A stretch of DNA of 64,000 nt from NCBI RefSeq assembly GCF_014295035.1, contig NZ_CP060404.1, positions 4,496,501-4,560,500 of the forward strand. Direction: 5' to 3'. Within the stretch, counting starts at the first letter, position 1. Each line of letters starts with the position of its first letter. A model generated the notes under the pieces. The model did not search any database. It was not told the DNA's origin and saw nothing but the letters and a program-made list of their open reading frames with translations. The DNA comes from Streptomyces buecherae (GTDB lineage: Bacteria > Actinomycetota > Actinomycetes > Streptomycetales > Streptomycetaceae). This document shows positions 23,460-32,260 of this stretch, one piece after another. A program made the position numbers and the translations under genes.

Positions 23460-26400
23460 TCAGGGGGGCCACGACGCGCTGCGGCCGGGGACGTGGTCCC
23501 GTACGGCGTCCGCGGGGGACAGGCGGGTGCCGTGGGCGAAGGCGGTGGCGAACTCCGGTGCGCCGAGGGCCGCGCGGGCCGCCGCCGTGACGCGGTCCAC
23601 GTCGGTGCGCTCGGCCGGCGGCAGCGGGCTGGCCACCGAGTCGCGGGCCGCCGCGGCGGCGCCGAGCAGCGCGGCGGCGTCATCGGCCGCGCCGGCCAGG
23701 GCCCGCGCGCCCGCCAACCCTTCCAGGGCCAGGGCGAGCGCGCGCGGGTCGCCGAGCCCGCGCGCGACGGCGTAGCCGTCCAGGTGCCGGGCGAGCGCGG
23801 TGGCCGCGTCGCCGCGCAGTTCGGCCACGAAGCCCAGTTCGGCCAGGACGAGGCTGCCGCCCGGGCCGTAACCCGTCTCCCGGAACCAGTCCAGAAGCGC
23901 GTCCAGATGGTGCTCGGCCGTGTCGAGGTCGCCCTCGGCCCGAGCCCCGAGCGCGAGCCCGATCTCGGCGCTGACCTGGCCGGATCGGAAGTTCTGCGCG
24001 CGGGCCAGGTGGAGCGCGCGGGTGTGGTGGGCGCGGGCCCGCGCGGTGTCGCCGGTCAGCAGGGCGATGCGGCCGAGCCCCGTGTGGCGCCGGGACACCT
24101 CCGCCCCCAGGCCCAACTCCTCCGCGATCTCCAGGCCCGCGCGGTGCAGTCGGGTGGCGCGCGGGTAGTCGCCGGTGATCTCGGCCAGCGTGGCGAGCGG
24201 GAAGACGGTCTGTGCCTGGCCCCAGCGGTCGCCGAGGCCGCGGAAGAGACGCGCGCTCAACTCGCCGTCGTGCCGCACCGCGTCGAGGTCGCCGCGCGCC
24301 ATCGCGTGCCGGGCCCGCACGCTGAGCGCCGCGGCGGTGCCCCAGGTGTCACCCAGCGCGCGGAACCCGGCGAGGGCCTGGTCGACCAACTCCTCACCGG
24401 TCGCCACGTCCCCGGCCCCCAACTGGGCCGTGCCGAGCAGCCACAGCGCGGTGGCGCGGCCGTGCGGGTCGTCCAGCGCGTCGTACGCCCGCAGGACGGC
24501 CCGAATGCGGGCCCCGGAGCCGCCTTCCCCGGGCTCAGCGACGGCGGGGGTGTCGGCGATGCCGACGATGTCGGCGATCTCGGTGTTCTCGGGGATGCCG
24601 GGGGCGCCGGGGGCGTCGATCGCCGTCGGGTTGGGCGGCTCCGCGACGTGGCCCGGGTGCCCGACGCGACTCGGGTGGTCGATGGTTACCGGGTGCTCGA
24701 CGGTGCCCGTGGTGAGGGCGATGGCGGTGTGCCAGGCGGTGGCCAGGGCGCGGGGTGGGGTGATGGCAGCGGGCGGGTGCGGGCCCGTGGCCAGGGCGGC
24801 GGCCAGCGCGCGGCCGGCCTCGGCGAGCCGGCCGCGCACCACCCAGTACCAGGCGAGCGCGTTCACCAGGCGCAACGCGCGGTCGCCGCGAGCGTCATGG
24901 CGTACGGCGTGGTCGAGCGCCCGGCGCAGGTTGGCTCCCTCGTCGTCCAGGCGCTCAAGCCAGTGCCGTTGCTCGGGCCCGCGCAGCCGGGGCGCGACCC
25001 GTTCCGCGAGGTCGGCGTAGTACCGGCCGTGCCGCTCGCGTACGGCGTCCGCCTCGCCGGCCGCGCGCAGCCGCTCCGCGCCGTACGCGCTCACCGACTC
25101 CAGGAGCCGGTAGCGCGGGCCCATCGGCCCGTCGTCCAGCACCACCAGGGACCGTTCCACCAGCCGGGCGAGCACGTCGAGCACCCGGCCGGAGCCGTCC
25201 TGCCCCGCGACCGCCGCCTGGCCGCACACGGCCTCGGCCGCCTCCGGCGTGCAGCCGCCCGCGAAGACGGCGAGTTGGCGCAGCACGGCGCGCTCGGGGT
25301 CGGTGAGGAGCCCCCAGCTCCAGTCGATCATCGTGCGCAGGGTGCGGTGGCGGGCGGGGGCGTCGCGGTGGCCGCCGGAGAGGAGGGTGAGCCGCTCGTC
25401 GAGGCGCGCGGCGAGCCCGTGCACGCCCAGCGTGCGGACCCGGGCCGCCGCCAACTCCAGGGCGAGCGGCAGGCCGTCCAGGCGGCGGCAGAGCGCCGCG
25501 ACGGCCGGGGCGTTGGCCGCCGTGAGGGCGAAGCCGGGGGCGCTCGCCGCGCGGGCCACGAAGAGCTGGACGGAACCGAACTCTTCGAGGGCGGACGGGT
25601 CCGCGTCGCTCGCCGGGGCCGGCAGCTCCAGGGGCGGTACGGGCCACACCCGCTCCCCGGCGACGCCGAGTGGTTCCTGACTGGTGGCCAGCACGCACAG
25701 CCCGGGCGCGGCCCGCAGCAGCGCCGCCACCACGCGCCCGACCGGCTCCACGAGGTGCTCGCAGTTGTCCAGCACCAGCAACACCCGCATCGCGCGCACC
25801 GCCCCCACCAACCGATCGAGCCGGGCGGACCCGCACGCGCGCGGGGGAGCCGTTCGGCCGGAATCGGGAGCGGGGGTGGGGGTGGGGTCAGGGGCGGAGG
25901 CGGAATCGGGTCCGGGATCGGGATCGGGATCGGGATCGGGTCCAAGGTCGGGCTGGGGGCTGGGCGAGTGCGGGATGTCGTCGCGGATGGCCAGCACCTT
26001 CAGCACGCGCTCGACCACGGCGTACGTGCCCGCGTCGTGCGGCCCCGGCTCGTACGCGTCCTGGTTCGCGCCGGCGCCCGCGTCCGGGTCCGCCTGGGCT
26101 TCGGTGTCGAGAGTGGCCAGTTCCACCAGCCACACCCCGTCCGGAAAGCCGCCACCGGTGGTCGCGTCGTGGGCGGACGGATCCCCAGCGGTCGGGCCGT
26201 CGGCGTACGGGGTGATGGCGCGGCCCCGGAGCCGGGCCGCTGCGGCGAGGGCGAGGCGTGTCTTGCCGACGCCGCCCGGTCCGGTGAGGGTCACCAGGCG
26301 GTGCGGGCCGAGGAGTTCGGCGACGGCGGACACGGCGTCGGCGCGGCCGATGAGCGGCGAGACGGGGGCCGGCAGGTTGCCGGGGCCGGGGCCCAGGCCG

Positions 26401-27326
26401 GGGCCTGGGCCGGGGCGGGTGCCGGGGTCGGGGTCCGGGCCGGGGCGGGGGGACGCCGGGGCGGCGGGGCCCGGTACGCGGTTCGGCACCGCACCGGGCG
26501 CGGCCCCGCCCGTGACGCGCGCCCCGGGCGGGGCCGGCTGCGCGTCGAGGAACGGGTCCTGGCGGAGCATGGCCTGCTGGAGGGCGGCGAGTTCGGGGCT
26601 CGGGCTCAGGCCCAGTTCGTCGGCCAGGCGGCGGCGCAGCGCGGCGTACTCCGCCAGGGCCTCGCCCGGCCGCCCGGCCAGGTAGAGGGCCCGCAGGTGC
26701 GCGGCCCGCAGCCGCTCCCGTAGCGGGTAGCGCTCGACCAGGGCGCTCAGCTCGCCGGTCAGCGCGGCGTGTTCGCCCAGCGCGAGGCGGGCCTCGGCGC
26801 GCTCCTCCCACGCGGTCAGCCGGTCCTCGTCGAGCCGGGTGACGGCCGCCCGCGCGAACGGGCGGTCCGCGAAGTCGGCGAACGCCTCGCCGCGCCACAG
26901 CTCAAGCGCCCGCGTCAGCACCCGCACGCGGTCGCGCGGGTCCGCCGTGTCGCGGGACTGGCGGAGCAGCGCGGCGAAGTGGGCCGCGTCGACAGCCGCG
27001 CCGTCCGTGGCAGTGGGAACGTCAGCGGGGGCGCCGGCCCGGAGCGCGTAGCCGGCCGGGCCGGCGGTGAGCAGGTCCCGACCGCCCGGCTCGGCCGCCG
27101 CCAGCACGCGGCGGAGCTGCGACACCTTGCCCTGGAGTGCGTTGGTCGGGTGCGCGGGGAGCGCGTCGTCGTCCCACAGGGCGTCCACCAGCCGCTCCAC
27201 GGCCACCGGCCGCCCCGGGTCCACGAGCAGCCGCGCGAGCAGCACCCGCACCTTCGCCCCCGGGACCGGCACGGGCGCGCCGTCCGCCGTCCACACGGCG
27301 AGCGGGCCCAGCACCCCGAATCGCAT
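23460..27326 (-). CDS. AfsR/SARP-family regulator with NTPase and TPR regions
   Basis: The 1288-aa protein is arranged as in AfsR. It has an OmpR-type winged helix (about 1-95, RFGVLGPLAVW...TNALQGKVSQLRRVL) and a bacterial transcriptional activation domain (about 115-255, ending LADELGLSPSPELAALQQAML). A P-loop NTPase comes next, with GPGGVGKT at about 348-355 and VLLVLDNCEHLVE as Walker B near 515. Helical repeats then run to the C-terminus. Two Pro/Gly/Asp-rich insertions (about 265-325 and 410-505) interrupt the usual spacing. Such proteins activate specialised metabolism, but no cluster lies beside it. The start is ATG 27326 or GTG 27335; no Shine-Dalgarno sequence is seen, so the mRNA may be leaderless. 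Confidence 0.9.
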   Translation of the reverse strand: MRFGVLGPLAVWTADGAPVPVPGAKVRVLLARLLVDPGRPVAVERLVDALWDDDALPAHPTNALQGKVSQLRRVLAAAEPGGRDLLTAGPAGYALRAGAPADVPTATDGAAVDAAHFAALLRQSRDTADPRDRVRVLTRALELWRGEAFADFADRPFARAAVTRLDEDRLTAWEERAEARLALGEHAALTGELSALVERYPLRERLRAAHLRALYLAGRPGEALAEYAALRRRLADELGLSPSPELAALQQAMLRQDPFLDAQPAPPGARVTGGAAPGAVPNRVPGPAAPASPRPGPDPDPGTRPGPGPGLGPGPGNLPAPVSPLIGRADAVSAVAELLGPHRLVTLTGPGGVGKTRLALAAAARLRGRAITPYADGPTAGDPSAHDATTGGGFPDGVWLVELATLDTEAQADPDAGAGANQDAYEPGPHDAGTYAVVERVLKVLAIRDDIPHSPSPQPDLGPDPDPDPDPGPDSASAPDPTPTPAPDSGRTAPPRACGSARLDRLVGAVRAMRVLLVLDNCEHLVEPVGRVVAALLRAAPGLCVLATSQEPLGVAGERVWPVPPLELPAPASDADPSALEEFGSVQLFVARAASAPGFALTAANAPAVAALCRRLDGLPLALELAAARVRTLGVHGLAARLDERLTLLSGGHRDAPARHRTLRTMIDWSWGLLTDPERAVLRQLAVFAGGCTPEAAEAVCGQAAVAGQDGSGRVLDVLARLVERSLVVLDDGPMGPRYRLLESVSAYGAERLRAAGEADAVRERHGRYYADLAERVAPRLRGPEQRHWLERLDDEGANLRRALDHAVRHDARGDRALRLVNALAWYWVVRGRLAEAGRALAAALATGPHPPAAITPPRALATAWHTAIALTTGTVEHPVTIDHPSRVGHPGHVAEPPNPTAIDAPGAPGIPENTEIADIVGIADTPAVAEPGEGGSGARIRAVLRAYDALDDPHGRATALWLLGTAQLGAGDVATGEELVDQALAGFRALGDTWGTAAALSVRARHAMARGDLDAVRHDGELSARLFRGLGDRWGQAQTVFPLATLAEITGDYPRATRLHRAGLEIAEELGLGAEVSRRHTGLGRIALLTGDTARARAHHTRALHLARAQNFRSGQVSAEIGLALGARAEGDLDTAEHHLDALLDWFRETGYGPGGSLVLAELGFVAELRGDAATALARHLDGYAVARGLGDPRALALALEGLAGARALAGAADDAAALLGAAAAARDSVASPLPPAERTDVDRVTAAARAALGAPEFATAFAHGTRLSPADAVRDHVPGRSASWPP

Positions 27327-27615
27327 GGAGATCACGATAGCCCGCCGCCTCGAACGACCGTTCCCACCCGCGTTCCCGCCACCTCCCCGCCCGCGTGCCT
27401 ACCGGCGCGCCCGCCCGCGCTCCCCGCCCGCGTTCCCACCGGCGCGCCCACCCGCGTCGGGCGACCGACAGCGAACCGACAGCCGACCGGCAGCCCCCAC
27501 CCGCAGGGTGAGACCACGCCCCGGGGGCCGCCGAGCCGGCGCCGTGGAGCACCCCGCCACGTACGCGACGTACGCCGGCCACACCCACACCCACACCAGC
27601 CACAGGAGCCACGCC

Positions 27616-28581
27616 ATGCCCAACACCGAACCCCAGCCCCAGCCCCAGCCCCAACCCACCACCCCGCCCCAGCCCCGACCCGGGAACGATCACGACCAGC
27701 ACATCGCGGTCATCGGGCTCGGCAACCTGGGCCGCGTGCTGGCCGGGACGCTCCTGGACGCCGGCTACCGGGTGACCGTCTGGAACCGGTCGGCCGCCCG
27801 TGCCGAACCGCTGGTCGAGCGGGGCGCGCGGCGCGCGGAGACGGTGGCCGAGGCGGTCGCGGCGGCCGACCTGGTGATCGTCTGCGTGCTCGACTACGCC
27901 GTGGTGCGCGACCTCCTCACCCCCGCCGCCGACGTACTCGCCGGCCGCGTACTGCTCAACGTCACCTCCGGCACCCCCGAACAGGTCGGCGACATCGCCC
28001 CGTGGGTGGCCGCGCAGGGCGCGTCGTACCTGGACGGGGCCGTGTACGCGGTGCCGCAGACCATCGGCACGCCGAGCGCGTTCGTCCTCTACAGCGGCTC
28101 GCCCGCGGCCTTCGCGGCCCACCGCGAACGGCTCGAACTCTTCGGCTCGGCCCGGTTCACCGGCGAGCGCCCGGAGACGGCGGCGGGCTACGACACGGCG
28201 ATCCTCAGCGGCATGTACGGCATGTTCGCGGGCTTCTTCCACGCGGTGGCGCTCGCCGAGACGTACGGCATCACGGCCACCGACCTGACCGACCCGCTGG
28301 TGCGCTGGCTCCGGGACGCCGCCGCCGCGCTGCCGGGCTTCGCGGCCGAGATCGACGCCGGCGCGTACGCCACCGAGACCTCCAACCTGGACATCAACGC
28401 GGCCGGCCTCGCCTCCATCCTCACCGCCAGCCAGGCCCAGGGCATCCCCACGGACCTGCTGGCCCCCCTCCAGTCCCTGTTCACGGACCAACTAGCCCTC
28501 GGCCACGGCGCGGACAGCCTGGCGCGGGCGATCGAGTCGGTGCGGGGGGTGCGGGGCGTGCGGGAAGGAGTCGGTGGGTGA
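27616..28581 (+). CDS. Imine reductase / beta-hydroxyacid dehydrogenase-like NAD(P) enzyme
   Basis: After a Gln/Pro repeat tail (about residues 5-20) the Rossmann motif IAVIGLGNLGRVLAGTLLDAGY and WNRSAARAEPLVERGA appear, as in the 6-phosphogluconate-dehydrogenase-like superfamily. The C-terminal helical domain (YDTAILSGMYGMFAGFFHAVALAE...) resembles imine reductases rather than hydroxyisobutyrate dehydrogenases; the usual catalytic Lys position is not obvious. It is cytosolic, and the substrate is likely a cyclic imine. CAGGAG precedes ATG 27616. The gene is divergent from the SARP regulator across 289 bases, so regulation by it is possible. Confidence 0.8.
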   Translation: MPNTEPQPQPQPQPTTPPQPRPGNDHDQHIAVIGLGNLGRVLAGTLLDAGYRVTVWNRSAARAEPLVERGARRAETVAEAVAAADLVIVCVLDYAVVRDLLTPAADVLAGRVLLNVTSGTPEQVGDIAPWVAAQGASYLDGAVYAVPQTIGTPSAFVLYSGSPAAFAAHRERLELFGSARFTGERPETAAGYDTAILSGMYGMFAGFFHAVALAETYGITATDLTDPLVRWLRDAAAALPGFAAEIDAGAYATETSNLDINAAGLASILTASQAQGIPTDLLAPLQSLFTDQLALGHGADSLARAIESVRGVRGVREGVGG

Positions 28582-28679
28582 GGTCGCGGAGTGGGCCGGC
28601 CAGGTCGTCCGTCGGTCAGCGCCCGGCGGGCCCCCGGCGGACGGCCCCACGCGCGGGCCCCACGGCCAGGGCGGCCGGG

Positions 28680-29306
28680 TCAGGCTCCGTACGCGCGCAG
28701 GAAGACGTCCACGGCGCTGGCCGCGACGGTGTCCGGGTCGGCGGTCGGGCGGTAGTCCAGCGGGCCGGTGAGCAGCGAGAGGAAGTGTTCGGCGGCCTGC
28801 TCCGGGTCGCTCGCGCGCAGGTGGCCGGCGAGGGCCAGCCGGGCCAACCGGTCGGCGAGGGCGGACCGTACGCGCAGGGCCGTGCGCTCGCGGACGCTCG
28901 CCGCCAGGTCGGGGAACTGCGCGGCCTGCGCGCAGGCCAACTGCCGTACGGCACGGGCCTCTTCGTCGTTCCAGGTGCGGAGCAGGTCGCGGGCCACGGC
29001 CGTGAGCCGGTCGCGCGGGGCGCGGTCGGTGGCGGCCTCGCGCAGCCCCTCGACGGCGGCGATGCTCCGCGCGCCGATCCGGTCGGCGGCGGCCTCGACG
29101 GCCTCGCGGTAGAGGCTCTCCTTGTCGTGCAGGTGGTTGTAGACGGTCGGCTTGGCGACGCGCGCCTCCTGGGCGATGTCCTTCACGCACGCCTGCGCGT
29201 ACCCCTGCCGCGCGAAGACGGTGAACGCGCCGTCCAGGATCGCCTGCCGCCGCTCCGTCCGCCCACGGGGCGCCGCCCCGCCGCCCGTTGACATTTCTGA
29301 ACCCAT
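28680..29306 (-). CDS. TetR-family regulator of the divergent Dabb gene
   Basis: The helix-turn-helix lies at about residues 18-65 (RRQAILDGAFTVFARQGYAQ...VKDIAQEARVAKPTVYNHLHDKESLY). The ligand domain is all-helical. The first possible ATG (29306) sits in the middle of the operator-like palindrome at 29298-29313, while a second ATG (29294) lies just past it. Neither has a strong Shine-Dalgarno sequence. Binding of the protein would therefore cover its own start, so autorepression is likely. Confidence 0.88.
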   Translation of the reverse strand: MGSEMSTGGGAAPRGRTERRQAILDGAFTVFARQGYAQACVKDIAQEARVAKPTVYNHLHDKESLYREAVEAAADRIGARSIAAVEGLREAATDRAPRDRLTAVARDLLRTWNDEEARAVRQLACAQAAQFPDLAASVRERTALRVRSALADRLARLALAGHLRASDPEQAAEHFLSLLTGPLDYRPTADPDTVAASAVDVFLRAYGA

Positions 29307-29313
29307 GGGTTCA
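29298..29313. promoter_or_regulatory. TetR operator candidate O1
   Basis: TGAACCCATGGGTTCA is a perfect 16-bp palindrome that includes the TetR start codon. Its half-site is shared with the site 46 bases away. Confidence 0.8.
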
Positions 29314-29343
29314 GTCTAAGGCTGAACTTCCGAGACAGGATTC

Positions 29344-29361
29344 TTGAACCCGTGGGTTCAA
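29344..29361. promoter_or_regulatory. TetR operator candidate O2
   Basis: TTGAACCCGTGGGTTCAA is an 18-bp palindrome with one central mismatch, 25 bases before the GTG of the Dabb gene. It shares the half-site TGAACCC with O1, at a centre-to-centre distance of about 47 bp. Confidence 0.8.
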
Positions 29362-29385
29362 CGAGAAGGTAGAGGTGAGGCAGAG

Positions 29386-29775
29386 GTGATCGTTCACATG
29401 CTGCGTTTCGCGTTCAAGGAGAGCGTGACCGAGGAGGAGCGCGAGCGCGTGCTGGAGGTGTTCCGGCGCACGGCCGCCGTCGAGTCGGTGTCGTTCTCGA
29501 CCGTGGGCCAGAACCTCGGCGACCCCGACCGCCTCACCCACGCCTTCTGCGTGGGCATCGCCGACCTGCCGGCCCTGCGGCGCTACATGCACGACCCGGT
29601 GCACCTGGCCGGCGATCCGCAGATCATGCCGTACCTGGCCAGGATCGCCATCGGCCCGGACCTCTCCGACGACATGTCGCCCACCCTGGCCCGGGACGTC
29701 CTCGCCCTGCACGAGGAGAAGGTCGCGCTCTACCCGGAGTGGGCCGCCGAACTCACCCCGCTGCTGGCGGCCTAG
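29386..29775 (+). CDS. Dabb (stress-responsive A/B barrel) domain protein
   Basis: The 129-aa protein reads VIVHMLRFAFKESVTEEERERVLEVFRRT, then HAFCVGIADLPALRRYMHDPVHL, the pattern of Dabb dimeric alpha+beta barrels. These are small ligand-binding or cyclase-like enzymes found in plants and bacteria. The start is GTG 29386 behind a weak GTGAGG; ATG 29398 is possible. Two TetR-type palindromes lie directly upstream, so expression is probably induced by the ligand of the divergent regulator. Confidence 0.85.
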   Translation: MIVHMLRFAFKESVTEEERERVLEVFRRTAAVESVSFSTVGQNLGDPDRLTHAFCVGIADLPALRRYMHDPVHLAGDPQIMPYLARIAIGPDLSDDMSPTLARDVLALHEEKVALYPEWAAELTPLLAA

Positions 29776-29838
29776 CGCTGCCGCCACGGCCGATACCGGC
29801 CGTAGGCCCCACGCCGGACCACCCCCACGCCGCGTCCC

Positions 29839-30159
29839 CTACCGCCCCCCACCCGACACCCGCACCACCACCGTCCCGCGCTCCAGGTCGACCGTGGTCC
29901 GGTGTGGTGGGGCGCCGTCGTCCTCGTCGTCCGGCAGGACGAGGGCCGACTGGCGTTCTTTCAGCTCGTGTTGCTTGCCCGGCGAGAAGCTGGCGTGGAG
30001 TTGCTCGAAGCCGGTAGCCGAGATCTGGCCCTGCCGGGCGCTGTTGCGCCACGGGAGCAACCCGGCGCGGCCCGCCCGGAGCAAGAGTTGGTCCACGAGG
30101 GCCACCACCGTCAGCGCGATGACCAGGCCGGGCAGGGTCATGAAGACGACGAATCCCAT
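29839..30159 (-). CDS. Small membrane protein, DUF6191-like
   Basis: One N-terminal transmembrane helix (FVVFMTLPGLVIALTVVALVDQLLL) is followed by a cytoplasmic part. That part contains GLLPWRNSARQGQISATGFEQLHASFSPGKQHELKER, broken here by its own sequence, and ends in VDLERGTVVVRVSGG. The region around ISATGFEQLHA matches what I recall of DUF6191 proteins of streptomycetes. The function is unknown. The start ATG 30159 gives a 106-aa protein. Confidence 0.7.
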   Translation of the reverse strand: MGFVVFMTLPGLVIALTVVALVDQLLLRAGRAGLLPWRNSARQGQISATGFEQLHASFSPGKQHELKERQSALVLPDDEDDGAPPHRTTVDLERGTVVVRVSGGGR

Positions 30160-30329
30160 GCGGCCAGTATCCGAGGGGGCGGCGCGGCGGCCCAGCCCTT
30201 GCCGGGACGGGAATGCCGGGCCGGAGGGCGCCGGGACGGGGGGCGCCGGGACGGGGGGCGCCGGACAGGGATGCCGCAACAGGGACACCGAAACAGGGAT
30301 GCCGGGGTAGGGCGCCGCCTATCCACCGC

Positions 30330-31292
30330 TCACTTCGACTCGACCTGGCCCAGCGCGTTCGGGCCGGTCGTCAGGGCCTGGCTCACCGTCTGCCAGGCGG
30401 GGTCGCCCGCGTAGAGCTGGCTGCGGAGGTACGCGCAGGTCAGGCGCTGGATGGCGGAGACGCGCTCGGGGCTCTCGTCCGTCGTCTCGGCGACGTCGTA
30501 GCCGGAGACCCCGCCGAGCCCGTGTTCCCCGCCGTGCAGGGTGAGCAGGGTCTTGGGGGCGGGGGCCAGCGCGTACGGGTCGGCGTGCCAGGCCGGGCCG
30601 AGGTGGGTGAGGTGGGACGAGTCGTCCCGGTCGCCGATGACCACGAGGGCGGGCGTGGTCATCGTGGCGTAGTCCGTGTGGGTGAGGAAACCGACGAACT
30701 CGGCGGCCGACTCGACCAGCGCGTCGCCCCCGCGCCCCGGCGCGGCGAGCAACACGCCCGCCCTGATCCGGGGTTCGGCCAGTATCACCTCGCCGCCGTC
30801 GCGCGGATCGACGTACCGGGCGCCCAACAGCAGGCTCGCGGTGTGCCCGCCCATCGAGTGTCCGGCGACCGCGACCCGCTCGCGGTCCAGGCGGCCGGCG
30901 AGGTGCGGCACGGCGGCCTCGATCTCGTCGAGCCGGTCCAGGACGCGCGTCATGTCCTCGGCGCGCGAGCGCCAGTGCATGGGGCCCCCGGGGGTGTCCG
31001 GCGGCAGGTTCAGCGAGCGCGAGCTGAGGTGGGTGGGTTGGAGGACGACGAACCCGTGCGCCGCCCAGAAGTGGGCCAGCGGCGCGTAGCCGTTCAGTGA
31101 GGAGAGGTGGTTCGAGTAACCCTGGCCGTGCGAGAGGAGGAGGATCGGCAGGTTGGTTCCGTGGACGGGTGCGGAGACGCGGAGTTCCAGGTCGACGGCT
31201 CGTTCGGGGGTGGGGAGGACGACCGGGCTGACCGAGAGGACGGGAGTGGGCGCCCCGAGGGCGGCGTCGTTCGACTGCGTCATGTCACTCAT
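30330..31292 (-). CDS. Alpha/beta hydrolase, chlorophyllase/PAF-acetylhydrolase-like
   Basis: The nucleophile elbow is GHSMGGHTASLLLG, the oxyanion region is LLLSHGQGYSNHLSSLNGYAPLAHFWAAHG (given here only as a landmark near residue 52), and the acid and His are probably in VVIGDRDDSSH and LHGGEHGLGG. The 320-aa length suits this esterase group. No signal peptide is seen, so it is cytosolic. The divergent TetR gene and the paired repeats between them suggest substrate-induced expression. Confidence 0.82.
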   Translation of the reverse strand: MSDMTQSNDAALGAPTPVLSVSPVVLPTPERAVDLELRVSAPVHGTNLPILLLSHGQGYSNHLSSLNGYAPLAHFWAAHGFVVLQPTHLSSRSLNLPPDTPGGPMHWRSRAEDMTRVLDRLDEIEAAVPHLAGRLDRERVAVAGHSMGGHTASLLLGARYVDPRDGGEVILAEPRIRAGVLLAAPGRGGDALVESAAEFVGFLTHTDYATMTTPALVVIGDRDDSSHLTHLGPAWHADPYALAPAPKTLLTLHGGEHGLGGVSGYDVAETTDESPERVSAIQRLTCAYLRSQLYAGDPAWQTVSQALTTGPNALGQVESK

Positions 31293-31391
31293 GGGGCTGG
31301 GTGTTCCCTTCGAGGGCGTCGCCCGCCGGGGCCCGGGGCGGGCGCGGCGGGCGAGGCGTACGGGAGGGCCCGGCTTCAGCTAAGCTGAAAG

Positions 31392-31430
31392 CGGAGCGCT
31401 GTTCCAATTACGATACGGAGCACTGTTCCG
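31392..31430. promoter_or_regulatory. Paired direct repeats between the hydrolase and TetR genes
   Basis: CGGAGCGCTGTTCC (31392-31405) and CGGAGCACTGTTCCG (31416-31430) differ at one base and are 24 bp apart. Each is an imperfect dyad GGAnC...GnTCC. They are likely binding sites for the adjacent TetR protein and lie in an AT-richer stretch suited to the promoters. Confidence 0.7.
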
Positions 31431-31460
31431 CTTTGTCAACGTCGCTGGTAGGAGTACGTG

Positions 31461-32048
31461 ATGCCGACTGCGGGCCAGTCCGGGAAGACGCCGCCTAGGG
31501 GCAAGCGGGCCGATGCGCAGCGCAACGAACAGGCGCTGCTCGCCGCCGCCGCGGCGGTGTTCGTCACCTCGGGCGTCGACGCGCCGATCCGCCGCATCGC
31601 CGCCGAGGCGGGGGTGGGCATGGGCACGATCTACCGCCACTTCCCGACCCGCTCCGACCTCGTCGTCGCCGTCTACCGGCACCAGGTGGACGCGTGCGCC
31701 GAGGCCGGCCCGACGCTGCTCGCCGAGGCGGACTCGCCGTTCGCCGCGCTGCGCGCGTGGGTGGACCTCTTCGTCGACTTCCTGGTCACCAAGCACGGCC
31801 TGGCCAAGGCCATGCAGTCCGACGGCGGCGGCTTCGCCGCGCTGCACGCCTACTTCCTGGAACGGTTGGTGCCCGTCTGCGCGCGCTTGCTCGACGCCGC
31901 GGCCGAGGCCGGCGAGATCGAGCCCGGCACGCCGCCGCAGGAACTCATGCGCGGCGTCGGCAACCTCTGCATCGGCCGCGACAGCGACCCCGACTACGAC
32001 CCCCGCCGCCTGGTCGCCCTGCTGCTGCGGGGGCTGCGGACGGGGTAG
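31461..32048 (+). CDS. TetR-family regulator of the divergent hydrolase
   Basis: The helix-turn-helix region is NEQALLAAAAAVFVTSGVDA...IRRIAAEAGVGMGTIYRHFPTRSDLV at about residues 20-67. The C-terminal helical domain fits the SACE_7040/AcrR-like regulators that sit next to oxidoreductases and hydrolases. AGGAG is six bases before ATG 31461, which I prefer over the GTG three bases earlier. It probably represses the hydrolase and itself. Confidence 0.88.
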   Translation: MPTAGQSGKTPPRGKRADAQRNEQALLAAAAAVFVTSGVDAPIRRIAAEAGVGMGTIYRHFPTRSDLVVAVYRHQVDACAEAGPTLLAEADSPFAALRAWVDLFVDFLVTKHGLAKAMQSDGGGFAALHAYFLERLVPVCARLLDAAAEAGEIEPGTPPQELMRGVGNLCIGRDSDPDYDPRRLVALLLRGLRTG

Positions 32049-32260
32049 GCCCGCGGGGCCCGGGGCTGACCAGGCGCGGGCCAGCGGCGCGGCAGCGCCC
32101 CGGGCAGCGGTACGCGCGCCGACCGGCGGATTCCGGTGGCGCGCGCTCGTCGCTGGGCCCGGGCTTTGGCGCTGCTCAGAAGTGGAGGGAGCGGGAGGGG
32201 CGCGATTTCAGGAGTGCGGGACTGCGGGGTGAGGCGGCTCGGTAGGCCGGCCGGCTTGGG

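Noticed and set aside
23900..27300. Long plus-strand frames opposite the SARP gene
   Set aside because: They lack domains and coding bias; all recognisable SARP, NTPase and repeat motifs are on the minus strand.
23460..28581. Biosynthetic gene cluster around the SARP regulator
   Set aside because: Only one imine-reductase-like enzyme is close; no synthase, NRPS, PKS, terpene or RiPP genes are in the window.
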